Below, piece after piece: positions 34,465-44,595 of a stretch of DNA of 64,000 nt. A program made the translations under genes and the position numbers. The notes beneath the pieces are model-generated. The model saw only the letters and a program-made list of their open reading frames with translations, was not told the DNA's origin and did not search any database. The stretch comes from an uncultured Lachnospiraceae bacterium (GTDB lineage Bacteria > Bacillota_A > Clostridia > Lachnospirales > Lachnospiraceae). The first letter of the stretch is position 1. The number at the start of each line of letters is the position of its first letter. The DNA lies in contig CATOMC010000011.1 in NCBI GenBank assembly GCA_951801245.1, positions 1 to 64,000 of the forward strand, read 5' to 3'.

Positions 34465-34718
34465 ATAGCTTTCCTCCTGTGTCCATTATCGAGCAGACAG
34501 AAAGAAATAGCAAGTATTAGATGATATATACAAAAAACTGGAACTATAATCCAAAATATATGGTATTTTATACAAAGAAAATAGGTGCTAAGATGAGGAC
34601 ACAGTACAGGATGATTTGCAGAATGTTTTGTAGATGAGACGCCTGAGCGGATATGTGCAAAAATGTGAAAAGAGTCCTGTCCAGGATAACATACAAAAAT
34701 GAAGGAGGAGATGTGAGA
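34465..34718. promoter_or_regulatory. Divergent control region of the YesMN pair and the sugar transporter
   Basis: 254 bases with no convincing gene. A TATAAT at about 34545 (ACTATAATCC) could be a -10 box for the transporter, but I see no good -35 at the right distance, as expected for an activator-dependent promoter. AT-rich near-palindromic stretches at 34550-34580 are possible YesN sites. Confidence 0.4.
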
Positions 34719-36107
34719 ATGAAGATGAAAAAGGTAACGGCGTTGGTTCTCTCAGCGGTTCTTTTGGCGGGTGTTTTGACAGGCTGCGGCAATGCGGCAG
34801 AGCAGCCTGCGCAGGATAACGCAGGTACACAGGCGCAGGATGCTGCAGGAGAGCAGGACAAACAGGATACCGCAGCGAAGGCAGATAACGGGGAGAAAGT
34901 CAATATCAAACTGTTCACGGGTAAGATAGAGACGATCGATGTGATGAATGAGATCATCGATGACTTTAATAAGTCGCAGGATCGTATCACAGTGGAGCAG
35001 GAGTATCAGAAGGATGCCAGCAATATTATCAAGGTCAAGTTTGCATCGGGCGAAGTGCCGGATATCATGACCACATACGAACAGGGATTTGTGGATGAGG
35101 GGAAATATATGGATATCTCCGACCAGAGCGAGTGGTGGGATCGTATGTCTCCGGATATGAAAGCGGCGTGTACGGATGTCAAGACCGGCAAGACATACCG
35201 GGTGTGCACCAACATGACGATGGCAGGATTTTTCTATAACAAAGAGATGTTTGGTGAGTTGGGGATTGAGGAATTTCCAGACCAGTGGGACGAATTTGAG
35301 GCAATGCTTACAAAGATCAAGAACGAGAAGCCGGATGTGGTTCCGTGGTTTATCTTCGGAAGTGAGGCGTGGCATCTGGGCCATTTGATCGAGTTTATCC
35401 CGCATGGCTATGTGAAATCGGAACTGGGAACGATCGAGGCAAAGAAGGCGATGTTAGAGAATCGGCAGGCAGAATTGAAATTCGCGGACAGCGACGGGCC
35501 GATGGCTGTGTTTGCCGGATGTATGAAGGAATTGCAGGAGAAAGGACTGATCAATGAAGATGTCCTGACAGCCACCAATGATAATTGTGTGCAGGATTTT
35601 GTCAGTGGTAAGACGGCGATGTTCAGTAATGGCATGTGGGCGATTTCCAGTGTGCTGGAGGCTTCCCCGGAGATGGCGGACAAGATTGGATTTGCCCCTT
35701 ATCCGGCATATATGCCGGGTTCCTCACCGGTCGTACTGAGCGCGGAGGATTCAGGTTATGCAATCTCTGCGACCACGGAACACAAAGAAGAATGCATCGA
35801 GTTTATGAATTTCCTGTTCCTGCCGGAGAATCAAAGGAAGTACTGTGAAGTGGCCAAAGCACCCAGTGCCTTTCAGGATGTGACTGCCAATTGGGCGCCG
35901 GAGGCTGTTGCGGACGAAGTATCCGCTGCTTTGGATAATGCAGTCAATATCGGATACACCAATGAGAAACCTGCCGGGTTTTCGGGAGATGACGCGGGCA
36001 GGATGCTGCAGGGACTGTTTGCGGGACAGTATACACCTGAGCAGTTTGCCCAAGCTTATGCGGATGCGTGGAACGATGGGATTGGAGATGCCGGAACCGG
36101 AGAATAG
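34719..36107 (+). CDS. Sugar ABC transporter substrate-binding lipoprotein
   Basis: 462 residues. The signal peptide ends in a lipobox, VLLAGVLTGCGN, so the mature protein is anchored by a lipid-modified Cys. A low-complexity Gln/Ala/Asp linker follows (about 27-55), then a family 1 carbohydrate-binding fold (INIKLFTGKIETIDVMNEII region, NMTMAGFFYNKEMFGELGIE, MFSNGMWAISSVL). ATG 34719 has AAGGAGG at 34702-34708. Followed by two permeases and a GH66 enzyme, so isomalto-oligosaccharides or dextran fragments are the likely ligands. Confidence 0.92.
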   Translation: MKMKKVTALVLSAVLLAGVLTGCGNAAEQPAQDNAGTQAQDAAGEQDKQDTAAKADNGEKVNIKLFTGKIETIDVMNEIIDDFNKSQDRITVEQEYQKDASNIIKVKFASGEVPDIMTTYEQGFVDEGKYMDISDQSEWWDRMSPDMKAACTDVKTGKTYRVCTNMTMAGFFYNKEMFGELGIEEFPDQWDEFEAMLTKIKNEKPDVVPWFIFGSEAWHLGHLIEFIPHGYVKSELGTIEAKKAMLENRQAELKFADSDGPMAVFAGCMKELQEKGLINEDVLTATNDNCVQDFVSGKTAMFSNGMWAISSVLEASPEMADKIGFAPYPAYMPGSSPVVLSAEDSGYAISATTEHKEECIEFMNFLFLPENQRKYCEVAKAPSAFQDVTANWAPEAVADEVSAALDNAVNIGYTNEKPAGFSGDDAGRMLQGLFAGQYTPEQFAQAYADAWNDGIGDAGTGE

Positions 36108-36147
36108 GAAGCTTTGGAAAAGTGCGTGATTCGGAAAGGAATAGGAC

Positions 36148-37017
36148 ATGAAAAGCCGAAAGACAGGGTTACATCAATTTATGGCAGTTCCGGCCTTTGT
36201 GTTGTATGCGGTGTTTTTTATCTATCCGCTTATGAAAGGGATCGGGCTTTGCTTCACAGACTGGGACGGGATTAAAGCCGCACATTTTGTCGGATTGCAG
36301 AACTTTATTGATTTTTTTCATGATCAAAGAGCATTGTCGGATATTAAGACAACCGTGCTGTTTACGCTCGGCAGTGCCCCACTTTTAAATATAGTGGGGC
36401 TGCTGTATGCTCTGTTGATGAATTCGGATTTTAAAGGGAAATCCATCGCTCGCATATGCATCTATATGCCGGCGATCATCAGCCCTCTGATCATGGGATA
36501 CATATGGTACTTTTTACTGCAGCCGGGGAGAGGGTTTCTCTATTACTTTTTTGAAGGACTGGGGCATCCGGAATGGTTTGGTAACTGGATGGGAAGTTAC
36601 AGGAGTGCCCTTCTGGTGATCATACTGGTCAATGTATGGCAGTATGCCGGCATGACAATGGTGGTTTATCTGGCAGGACTGCAGGGAATCTCCAAGGAAC
36701 TGTATGAGGCGGCAACCATAGACGGCGCGCGCTGGATCGACAGTTTCCTGTATGTGACGATACCACTGCTTGGGCCGTCCATCAGGATTAACGTGATCAC
36801 CAATATTATAGGCTCCCTGTCCGTGTTTGATATTGTGATGTCCCTTACGGGAGGCGGCCCGGGATACCAGACGGAGACATTGAGTATTTATATTATGCGG
36901 ATGTGCTATGGCAGTAAGACAGGATATTCTGTTGCCGTGGCGATCATCCTGTTCCTGATCGTATTAGTGCCCGTGGCGGCGTCTTCGTGGCTGATGAGAA
37001 AGAAGGAGGAAGATTGA
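36148..37017 (+). CDS. Sugar ABC transporter permease, MalF/UgpA type
   Basis: 289 residues with six helices. The ATPase-coupling EAA loop reads YEAATIDGARWIDSFLYVTI followed by PLLGP, the usual sequence for the first permease of carbohydrate ABC importers. The start is ATG 36148 with GGAAAGGAA upstream. The stop is separated from the next start by a single base. It forms a heterodimer with the next gene product. Confidence 0.93.
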   Translation: MKSRKTGLHQFMAVPAFVLYAVFFIYPLMKGIGLCFTDWDGIKAAHFVGLQNFIDFFHDQRALSDIKTTVLFTLGSAPLLNIVGLLYALLMNSDFKGKSIARICIYMPAIISPLIMGYIWYFLLQPGRGFLYYFFEGLGHPEWFGNWMGSYRSALLVIILVNVWQYAGMTMVVYLAGLQGISKELYEAATIDGARWIDSFLYVTIPLLGPSIRINVITNIIGSLSVFDIVMSLTGGGPGYQTETLSIYIMRMCYGSKTGYSVAVAIILFLIVLVPVAASSWLMRKKEED

Positions 37018-37018
37018 G

Positions 37019-37843
37019 GTGAGAAAAATACTCTGCGGGCTGCGTTATCTCGTTATCGTCCTGATCAGTATGCTGTGCCTGACGCCTTTTGGGATACTGC
37101 TGATCTTAGCATTAAATACGCCCCAACGTAATTTTTATGAAGGGAATATGTTTGTACCGGATTTTTATTTTCCCAATTTCCTGGACGGATGGAAACAGTC
37201 GCAGATCGGACATGCGATGCTGAATTCCGGAATCATCACGGCAGGAGCACTTTTGATAATCGTGGTTTTGGGTGCCATGGCGGGATATGCAATCGCGCGC
37301 TGTGAGAACAGATTCAACCGGATGGTCTACATGATATTCTTGAGCTGTATGATGGTGCCGGGCATTATCAATACGGTTCCGCTCTACGGGCTGATGATCC
37401 GGCTTCATGCCGTCAACACCCTGTGGGGGATGGCGTGTGTATGTGCCACACTGGCAATTCCCCAGGCCGTTTTTGTATTTACCGGATTTATCAGGGCGCT
37501 GCCCATGGAACTGGAGGAGGCTGCTGTCATTGACGGGTGCAGCCACATGCAGGTATTTTGGAAGATCATTCTGCCGCTGCTCAAACCTTCGGTATCGGCC
37601 GTGGTAATCCTCAATGGTTTTGGCATATGGAATAACTATGCCCAGGCGGCTTTCTTTCTGCAGGATCGTGAGAAGCATAATGTACCGCAGGCGCTGTCAA
37701 TTTATTTCCAACAGTTTGCAGGGGCAAAGTGGAACATCATGGCGGCAACGGCCGTTATCGCTATCGTGCCTGTGGTGATCGTGTTTCTGATCTTCCAGAA
37801 AAATCTGATGCGCGGGCTGACGGACGGGGCGCTGAAAGGTTGA
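37019..37843 (+). CDS. Sugar ABC transporter permease, MalG/UgpE type
   Basis: 274 residues, six helices. The EAA loop is LEEAAVIDGCSHMQVFWKII followed by LPLLKPS, and the N-terminal region LVIVLISMLCLTPFGILLIL is the first helix. The start is GTG 37019, one base after the previous stop, so synthesis is coupled. No ATPase gene accompanies the two permeases; a shared MsmK/UgpC-type ATPase encoded elsewhere must energise it. Confidence 0.92.
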   Translation: MRKILCGLRYLVIVLISMLCLTPFGILLILALNTPQRNFYEGNMFVPDFYFPNFLDGWKQSQIGHAMLNSGIITAGALLIIVVLGAMAGYAIARCENRFNRMVYMIFLSCMMVPGIINTVPLYGLMIRLHAVNTLWGMACVCATLAIPQAVFVFTGFIRALPMELEEAAVIDGCSHMQVFWKIILPLLKPSVSAVVILNGFGIWNNYAQAAFFLQDREKHNVPQALSIYFQQFAGAKWNIMAATAVIAIVPVVIVFLIFQKNLMRGLTDGALKG

Positions 37844-37895
37844 CGTTGATTTGAGCAGATGTATGGCAGTTAGTGGAGAATCGTGAGAGAAAGGT

Positions 37896-39584
37896 ATGGT
37901 TATTGGTATGGATTTGTATCCGTTGAAGGCGCAGTATGTAACAAACGAGGAGGTATGGCTTTGTCTGGAACAGACGGATGTTGAAAAACAGAGGCGGTAT
38001 GACCGGGCGGTGGTTCATGTATATTGTCTGGAGCGGGAAGTGCGCACAGTGGAAGCAGGATGTTCAGAGTGTGAGACAAGGATCAGTATCGGGCGGTATG
38101 ACGCAGAGTTTGCCGGCTTCGGGGTGCGGGTTGTTTTATACGGTGCGGATGATGAACTTGTGCTGGAGACGGCCTTTGATGTGTGTAAAGAACCGGAGAA
38201 ATCCCTGCGGTATGGGTTTGTCAGTGATTTTACTAAGAAAGATAAGAATAACGGAGCAATGGAACAGCTTCGGAAATACCACATTAATATGGTACAGTTT
38301 TATGATTGGTCGTACCGGCACGACAGTCTTGTGTCGGAGAGGGAAGACTATGTGGATATGATGGGAAAGTCCATCCATCTGGACACGGTTCGGGAGAAAA
38401 TCGCACAGGCGGATCGTTATGGGATGAAAGCCATCGCCTACGGTGCTGTCTATGCCGCATCGAAGGAATTCTATGAACGGCACAAAGACCTGGCATTGTA
38501 TAATGCCAACCGGGAAGTGTTCCGGTTTCTCGATACGTTCTATATTATGAACATACAGAAAGGTTCGCCCTGGAGGAGGCATCTGACCGGACAATACCGC
38601 GAGGCCATGAAAAAAATGGGGTTTGCAGGGATTCATATGGATACTTACGGATTTCCTAAGACGGCTTTTTCCGGACTGGAGGGGGCGTATACCAGGGTAA
38701 GTCTGCAGGAAGGATTTGGCAGTCTGATTGACGAGACATACGAAGAACTTGCGAAAACGGGAAAGGAACCTTATCTGATCTTTAATAACGTAGGAAACTG
38801 GCCGGTGGCCGAGACGGCACAACATAAAGTGAGGGCAGTCTATATCGAGGTATGGCCGCCCTATGAGCGCTATCATCATATAAAGCAGTTGATTCTGGAA
38901 GCGAAGCGGCTGGTACAGAATCAAAAACCGGTCATCCTGGCGGCGTATCTGGAACCTTTTCGAAAGGAGTCCTCTGAGCGGGCGGCATATTGCGCACGGA
39001 TTCTGACGGCGGCCATCGTTTCCAACGGGGCGTATCACCTTTTACTTGGAGAAAAGAACGGTGTCCTTACACAGGGATATTATGGGGATTACAGTGTGAT
39101 GGATGAAGAGACGGCAAAAGGGATGCGACGGTATTATGATTTTATGGTGCGCTACCTGCATCTGTTCTACGATCCGGAACTTGTGGACGTGACCATGACA
39201 CACATGGGATGGGATAATTACGAATACCGGTGCGGTGCAGAGAACTGGAGTGCTTACGCAGAGAGCGGGAAACTGTGGCTGACCGTCAGGGAGAGCGAAA
39301 AGTACAAACTGCTTTCTTACATTAATCTGTGCGGCTGTCAGGAGGATTATTGGAATCAGGGTAAGGAAATGCCGGCGGCACAGAAAGATATCGTCTGCAC
39401 CGTGGCGGTGGACGGCGAGATAGAAGGGATTTATTACGCAAGCCCGGATCTGCCTGACGGGGAAAGCCGCAGCCTGCCTTACGAGTATCTGACGGATGAA
39501 AAGGGCAAATATGTGCGGTATGTGTTGCCGGAAGTGATCGTCTGGGCAATTGTGTATATAAAATGTTCTGTGCCGGGAGTATAG
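37896..39584 (+). CDS. GH66-family glycosidase (dextranase / isomaltodextran-active), apparently intracellular
   Basis: 562 residues. The GH66 catalytic core is recognisable: YGFVSDFTKKDK and HINMVQFYDWSYRHD early in the barrel, nucleophile Asp249 in GIHMDTYGFPK, acid/base Glu318 in YIEVWPPYERY, and LLLGEKNGVLTQGYY later. GH66 enzymes hydrolyse or cyclise alpha-1,6-glucans. There is no signal peptide (the start is MVIGMDLYPLK) and no carbohydrate-binding modules, unlike most described secreted dextranases. It is the last gene of the ABC importer operon, which suggests hydrolysis of imported oligosaccharides. The start may be ATG 37896 or 37908. Confidence 0.87.
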   Translation: MVIGMDLYPLKAQYVTNEEVWLCLEQTDVEKQRRYDRAVVHVYCLEREVRTVEAGCSECETRISIGRYDAEFAGFGVRVVLYGADDELVLETAFDVCKEPEKSLRYGFVSDFTKKDKNNGAMEQLRKYHINMVQFYDWSYRHDSLVSEREDYVDMMGKSIHLDTVREKIAQADRYGMKAIAYGAVYAASKEFYERHKDLALYNANREVFRFLDTFYIMNIQKGSPWRRHLTGQYREAMKKMGFAGIHMDTYGFPKTAFSGLEGAYTRVSLQEGFGSLIDETYEELAKTGKEPYLIFNNVGNWPVAETAQHKVRAVYIEVWPPYERYHHIKQLILEAKRLVQNQKPVILAAYLEPFRKESSERAAYCARILTAAIVSNGAYHLLLGEKNGVLTQGYYGDYSVMDEETAKGMRRYYDFMVRYLHLFYDPELVDVTMTHMGWDNYEYRCGAENWSAYAESGKLWLTVRESEKYKLLSYINLCGCQEDYWNQGKEMPAAQKDIVCTVAVDGEIEGIYYASPDLPDGESRSLPYEYLTDEKGKYVRYVLPEVIVWAIVYIKCSVPGV

Positions 39585-39673
39585 AAGCTTAAAATTTTGT
39601 GTGCGATATGAATATCCTGTCTGTTCAGGCAGCCCTTCAAATGAACGTGTAAATTCCGGCAATAAAAATACAA

Positions 39674-39702
39674 TTGACAAAACCGCATTCATTGTCTATA
39701 GT
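39674..39702 (+). promoter_or_regulatory. Promoter of valS
   Basis: TTGACA (39674-39679), 17-base spacer, TATAGT (39697-39702). The start would be near 39709, giving a leader of about 430 bases. Confidence 0.78.
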
Positions 39703-39708
39703 ATTAAT

Positions 39709-40075
39709 AATTGCAGTAGAGACAGGCAGTTACAAATCGTAAGACATAGAAAGGCGATGACAGAGAGGAGTACACAATCTCCGCCGCCAGAGAGAGAAAT
39801 CGGAAGCTGAAAGATTTCTTCGGAGAGGAATTGTGGAAGGTGGCTCTTAAGCCGGTGCGCTGAAATATCTGCGTAGACAAGGATGATAGTAGGCGTACAC
39901 GTTTTATCCCCGTTACCGGATAGAATTCAGGCTGCTATTGGCGGGAAGAAGCACAGGAAGGTTTGCCTATGGTGAAATGTGCCGTCAGCCGGCCGGGATT
40001 CGTGAGTGATAAATGAAGGTGGTACCGCGCAACAGCGCCCTTTGCCAGGAAACTGGCAGGGGCTTTTTTTTGTGT
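39709..40075 (+). ncRNA. T-box riboswitch leader of valS
   Basis: The highly conserved T-box AAGGTGGTACCGCG is at 40016-40029; its TGGT can pair with the 3' ACCA of uncharged tRNA. Upstream are a GATGACAGAGAGGAGTA segment typical of the 5' strand of stem I and the AGAGAG/GCTGAAAG elements of its distal part. The specifier loop is probably around GAATTGTGGAAGGTGGC (39827-39844), which contains GTG (Val), though I cannot fix the codon register by eye. A terminator ends the leader. Uncharged tRNA-Val should stabilise the antiterminator and allow valS transcription. Confidence 0.9.
40035..40070 (+). terminator. T-box-controlled terminator
   Basis: GCCCTTTGCCAG pairs with CTGGCAGGGGC around a GAAA loop, followed by TTTTTTTT. 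It competes with the antiterminator formed by the T-box sequence. Confidence 0.85.
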
Positions 40076-40140
40076 GACAGGAAATTGCAGCAGAGTAAAA
40101 CAGTTAGGGATAATAATTAGGAAGAAACAGGAGGAAAAAC

Positions 40141-42840
40141 ATGAGCAGAGAACTGGCAAAGACCTATGACCCTAAGGGCATAGAAGAGAGACTGTATCAG
40201 AAATGGCTGGACAACAAATATTTCCACGCCGAGGTGGATAAGACGAAGACTCCCTTTACGATCGTCATTCCCCCGCCGAATATTACGGGACAGCTTCATA
40301 TGGGACATGCCCTGGACAATACCATGCAGGATATTCTGATCCGTTATAAGAGGATGCAGGGATATAACGCGCTCTGGCAGCCGGGGACGGATCACGCATC
40401 CATCGCCACGGAAGTAAAAATCATTGAGAAACTGAAAGAAGAAGGCATTGATAAGAATGACCTTGGCCGTGAGGGATTTTTGGAGCGGGCCTGGGACTGG
40501 AAAAAGGAGTATGGCGGCAGAATCGTATCACAGCTTAAGAAGCTGGGGTCTTCTTGTGACTGGGACAGGGAGCGTTTTACCATGGATGAGGGCTGCAATA
40601 AGGCGGTCACGGAAGTATTCTGTAAGATGCACGAAAAAGGCTGGATCTATAAAGGAAGCCGTATCATCAACTGGTGTCCGGTGTGTAATACATCCATATC
40701 CGATGCGGAGGTGTTATATGAGGAGCAGGCAGGACATTTCTGGCATATCAAGTATCCGCTTGTGGATGAGAACGGGCAGCCCAGTAAGACAGAGTTTCTG
40801 GAGTTTGCGACCACACGTCCGGAGACTATGCTTGGCGATACTGCCGTAGCGGTGAACCCGAATGATGATAGATATACCTATTTAAAAGGAAGACAGGTCT
40901 GGCTGCCGATCGTCAATAAGGCGATTCCGGTGGTAGAGGATGAGTATGTGGATATGGAATTTGGTACCGGTGTCGTTAAGATCACGCCGGCACACGATCC
41001 GAATGATTTTGAGGTAGGCAAGCGTCATAATCTGCCGGAAGTGAATATTATGAATGATGACGCAACCATCAATGCAAACGGCGGCAAGTATGAGGGAATG
41101 GACCGTTATGAGGCAAGAAAGAAGATCGTGGAAGAACTGGAACAGGAAGGTCTTCTGGTACGCATCGAGGATTATACTCATAATGTAGGAACGCATGACC
41201 GCTGTAAGACGACGGTCGAACCCCTCATTAAGAAGCAGTGGTTTGTCAAAATGGATGAACTGATCAAGCCCGCGGTGGAGGCAGTGAAGAATGGGGAAAT
41301 CAAGCTGATTCCGGAGCGTATGGAGAAAATCTATTATAACTGGACAGATAATATCCGCGACTGGTGTATCAGCCGTCAGCTCTGGTGGGGCCACAGGATT
41401 CCGGCTTATTATTGTGATCAGTGCGGTGAGGTTGTGGTGGCGCCCAAAGAGCCGCAGGTGTGCCCGAAGTGCGGAGGGACACATTTTACCCAGGATCCGG
41501 ATACACTGGATACATGGTTTTCTTCCGCCTTATGGCCTTTCTCCACACTGGGATGGCCCGAGCATACGGAAGATTTGGATTATTTCTATCCCACAGATGT
41601 GCTGGTGACAGGTTACGATATTATTTTCTTCTGGGTAATCCGTATGATCTTCTCAGGATATGAACAGATGGGAGAGAAACCTTTTAAGACGGTGCTGTTC
41701 CATGGACTGGTGAGAGATTCCCAGGGCCGTAAGATGAGTAAATCGCTGGGGAACGGTATCGATCCGCTGGAGATCATCGATCAGTACGGCGCTGACGCAC
41801 TGCGGCTGACGCTGATCACAGGAAACGCACCCGGTAACGATATGCGTTTCTACTATGAAAGAGTGGAAGCCAGCCGTAATTTTGCCAACAAGGTATGGAA
41901 CGCTTCCCGTTTCATTATGATGAATATGGATCAGGAGGAGGAAAAGACCGGTAAGCGCGGCTGGGAGGTATCTTATGAGGAAATCAAAGGCAGTCTGTAT
42001 CCGGTGGATCAATGGATTCTTTCGAAACTGAATACGCTTGTGAAAGAAGTAACGGACAATATGGACAGTTTTGAACTGGGGATTGCCGTACAGAAAGTCT
42101 ATGACTTTATCTGGGATGAGTTCTGCGACTGGTATATCGAGATGGTAAAACCCAGGCTGTACAGCACCCAGGCTGGTGAGGAAGCGGGCAAGAAAGCGGC
42201 GCTTTGGACGCTGCAGAATGTGCTGATCGATGCACTCAAACTTTTGCATCCGTATATGCCGTTTATCACAGAGGAGATTTTCTGCACCCTGCAGAGTGCA
42301 CAGGAGTCTGTCATGATTTCCAGGTGGCCGGTATTTCGTGACGACAGGCAGTTTACCACACAGGAGACGGCCATCGAACTGATGAAGGAGGCTGTACGCG
42401 GGATCCGCAATGTGAGAACACAGATGAATGTGGCGCCGGGCAGGAAAGCGGCGGTATATGTAGTCAGCGATAAAGAAGAGGTACGGCAGATCTTTACGGA
42501 GGGTAGACAGTTCTTTACCGCACTGGCGGCGGCTTCCGAAGTGACTGTCCAGGCAGATAAGAGCGGCATTGACGACAGCGCCGTATCCGTGGTGATCCCC
42601 AATGCCACTGTCTATATTCCCTTTGAGGAGCTGGTAGATATCGCCCAGGAGATTGAACGCCTTAAGAAGGAACTAAAGCGCCTGGAGGGCGAACTTGCCA
42701 GAGTCAGAGGAATGCTTGGCAATGAGAAGTTCATGTCCAAGGCACCGGAACAGAAGGTGGCCGAGGAGCGCGCAAAACTCGAGAAATACACCCAGATGAA
42801 AGCGCAGGTGGAAGAACGCCTTACGCAGCTTGGACAGTAG
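40141..42840 (+). CDS. valS: Valyl-tRNA synthetase
   Basis: 899 residues, usual length for a bacterial class I ValRS. The HIGH motif is [18 protein letters not shown] and the KMSKS motif [14 protein letters not shown]. The editing domain contains [17 protein letters not shown], and the C-terminal coiled-coil arm (from about 835) has repeated Lys/Glu heptads. It charges tRNA-Val. AGGAGG precedes the start. Its expression is controlled by the T-box leader upstream. A very strong hairpin follows the stop. Confidence 0.97.
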   Translation: MSRELAKTYDPKGIEERLYQKWLDNKYFHAEVDKTKTPFTIVIPPPNITGQLHMGHALDNTMQDILIRYKRMQGYNALWQPGTDHASIATEVKIIEKLKEEGIDKNDLGREGFLERAWDWKKEYGGRIVSQLKKLGSSCDWDRERFTMDEGCNKAVTEVFCKMHEKGWIYKGSRIINWCPVCNTSISDAEVLYEEQAGHFWHIKYPLVDENGQPSKTEFLEFATTRPETMLGDTAVAVNPNDDRYTYLKGRQVWLPIVNKAIPVVEDEYVDMEFGTGVVKITPAHDPNDFEVGKRHNLPEVNIMNDDATINANGGKYEGMDRYEARKKIVEELEQEGLLVRIEDYTHNVGTHDRCKTTVEPLIKKQWFVKMDELIKPAVEAVKNGEIKLIPERMEKIYYNWTDNIRDWCISRQLWWGHRIPAYYCDQCGEVVVAPKEPQVCPKCGGTHFTQDPDTLDTWFSSALWPFSTLGWPEHTEDLDYFYPTDVLVTGYDIIFFWVIRMIFSGYEQMGEKPFKTVLFHGLVRDSQGRKMSKSLGNGIDPLEIIDQYGADALRLTLITGNAPGNDMRFYYERVEASRNFANKVWNASRFIMMNMDQEEEKTGKRGWEVSYEEIKGSLYPVDQWILSKLNTLVKEVTDNMDSFELGIAVQKVYDFIWDEFCDWYIEMVKPRLYSTQAGEEAGKKAALWTLQNVLIDALKLLHPYMPFITEEIFCTLQSAQESVMISRWPVFRDDRQFTTQETAIELMKEAVRGIRNVRTQMNVAPGRKAAVYVVSDKEEVRQIFTEGRQFFTALAAASEVTVQADKSGIDDSAVSVVIPNATVYIPFEELVDIAQEIERLKKELKRLEGELARVRGMLGNEKFMSKAPEQKVAEERAKLEKYTQMKAQVEERLTQLGQ

Positions 42841-42867
42841 AGGGGGAAGACGCCTGGACGGATATAT

Positions 42868-42912
42868 CCAGTCCTTAAAGATAATTCCAAAGGAATTTTC
42901 TTTAAGGACTGG
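42868..42912. terminator. Long hairpin after valS with TAATTCC-AAA-GGAATTT core
   Basis: CCAGTCCTTAAAGATAATTCC, loop AAA, then the matching right arm to 42912: 21 positions with one T-T mismatch. Only a weak T-run follows. The apex, including the mismatch position, is shared with 27176-27204. Confidence 0.6.
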
Positions 42913-43019
42913 AAAAGTGTAGCGTTTTGGTGTAGAGTAATATATAAGGGTAAGTTTGTAAAAACTTTTAAAATGAAAAGAAGTGACGCAAATATTATAA
43001 AGAAAGGGAGGTGAGTCAC

Positions 43020-44576
43020 GTGGCCGCAGCAAATCTTTCAGCGGAGCAGTTGGAAAAACTCAAAGCAGCGATGGCGAGAGCGAAAGGACTTTCGCAAACG
43101 CCGGCACAGGCGTCAGCACCGGCACAGAAAGCAGGCGAGTCTGTGCAGGAAAAGGTTCCGGAACTGACGGAAGAAGAGAGCAAGCCTGTTATAGAGACAA
43201 ATCTGGCAGAAGGTACTTATTTGCGCGTGGAAGATGATGATATGACGGCGTGGCTCTACCTGATGCCTCCGGCAAAAGGACAGGAGTATACGAAACGTGA
43301 TTTGGAAAGTTATCTGGAACAGCATGGTGTTATCAAGGGATATCATAGTTCCAATCTTTCAGCAATGATTAAGAAGAAGGTATATGACAGAGAGATTCTG
43401 GTTGCAAGGGGACAGGATGCCAGACCGGGCGTGGATGGTTATTTTGAATATCTTTTTTCACCGGAAGAGCATATGGGGCCTGTGATCCGGGAAGACGGGA
43501 CAGTGGACTATTCCAGTATGAGCGCCTTACAGAACGTGCATAAGGGCGATAAAGTGGCAGTCTATCATTATGCGGTACCGGGTGAGGATGGTTATACGGT
43601 TCGCGGTGTTGGACTAAAGGCTACGCCGGCCAGAGATCTACCGCCCATGCGCGGTAAGGGTATCACCAGGGAAAATGGTGTATATTATGCGGTGAATGAC
43701 GGCAAAATAGAAGTCAAAGACGGCAAGATAGATATTCAGAATGTCCATGAGATTATTGGCGATGTGGATGCGATTATTGGTAAGATAGAGTTTTTTGGCG
43801 ATGTCATCATCAACGGTAATGTAGAAGGGGGTGTCACGATCCGTGCCGGACGTAATATTGAGATACATGGCACGACAGGTGGTGCTTCACTCTTTGCAGG
43901 CGGAGATGTACTTTTATCCCGTGGTATACAAGGAGGCGGCAAAATATCTGCCAGAGGCAATGTATTTGCGGAATTTATAGAAAATACTACGGTGGAGGCA
44001 GGCGGTATTGTACAGTCCAATGTTATCTTAAATGCCAAAGTATCAGCCAAGGACAAGGTGATCACCAACGGAAAGAAAGGCGCTATCATTGGTGGACAGA
44101 TACATGCGCTTAAGAGTATAGAGGCCATGACAGCCGGTAATGATGTGGAAGTCAAGACAGTACTGCATTGCGGTTATCAGCCGGAAGCTTTTGATACGTT
44201 GATCGAGATCAGGCGCAGGGAATCGGAGACCAAGGCGAAACTTTCCAAGCTGGTGGAGACCATGACGGAGGCGCTGCGGGAGAAAAGAAGGCTGGGAGCC
44301 AATACGGGAAGGTCTACAGAGGTCAAGCTTTCCGAATGGAACAGCTTAAAGGATCAATACTTTGCGGATCTTGATAAGATAGGCAGAGAACGGGAAGAAC
44401 TTGAGGAGACCATGGAAGCAGGCAGGGAATCCTATATTAAAGTGGACGGCAATCTCTACCGGAATGTGGTCATCAGCATCAATGCGGAACAGATGGTCAT
44501 GAACAGAAATACCTGTTTTATGAAATATACCGCGGATAAGGGGGTCATCGAAGGCTCGGTGATCATCCATAATTAG
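43020..44576 (+). CDS. FapA-family (DUF342) polymer-forming protein
   Basis: About 518 residues. A short helical N-terminus (LSAEQLEKLKAAMARAKGLS) and Ala/Pro-rich linker lead to the FapA N-domain. From about residue 245 comes a right-handed beta-helix of short Gly-punctuated repeats (GKIEFFGDVIINGNVEGGVT, GGDVLLSRGIQGGGKISARG). A C-terminal coiled coil follows (about 400-470, IEIRRRESETKAKLSKLVET). The family is often called flagellar assembly protein A but occurs in non-flagellated Clostridia, and there are no flagellar genes here. GTG 43020 is preferred, since GGGAGG ends ten bases upstream and GTG 43011 is too close. Confidence 0.85.
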   Translation: MAAANLSAEQLEKLKAAMARAKGLSQTPAQASAPAQKAGESVQEKVPELTEEESKPVIETNLAEGTYLRVEDDDMTAWLYLMPPAKGQEYTKRDLESYLEQHGVIKGYHSSNLSAMIKKKVYDREILVARGQDARPGVDGYFEYLFSPEEHMGPVIREDGTVDYSSMSALQNVHKGDKVAVYHYAVPGEDGYTVRGVGLKATPARDLPPMRGKGITRENGVYYAVNDGKIEVKDGKIDIQNVHEIIGDVDAIIGKIEFFGDVIINGNVEGGVTIRAGRNIEIHGTTGGASLFAGGDVLLSRGIQGGGKISARGNVFAEFIENTTVEAGGIVQSNVILNAKVSAKDKVITNGKKGAIIGGQIHALKSIEAMTAGNDVEVKTVLHCGYQPEAFDTLIEIRRRESETKAKLSKLVETMTEALREKRRLGANTGRSTEVKLSEWNSLKDQYFADLDKIGREREELEETMEAGRESYIKVDGNLYRNVVISINAEQMVMNRNTCFMKYTADKGVIEGSVIIHN

Positions 44577-44595
44577 CGGCGGGAGTAACAGGAGA

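Noticed and set aside
38136..39038. 300-codon open frame on the minus strand opposite the GH66 gene
   Set aside because: Its product is His/Arg/Pro/Ile-rich with no recognisable domain, and it mirrors a well-supported GH66 gene. It is a by-product of codon bias on the other strand.
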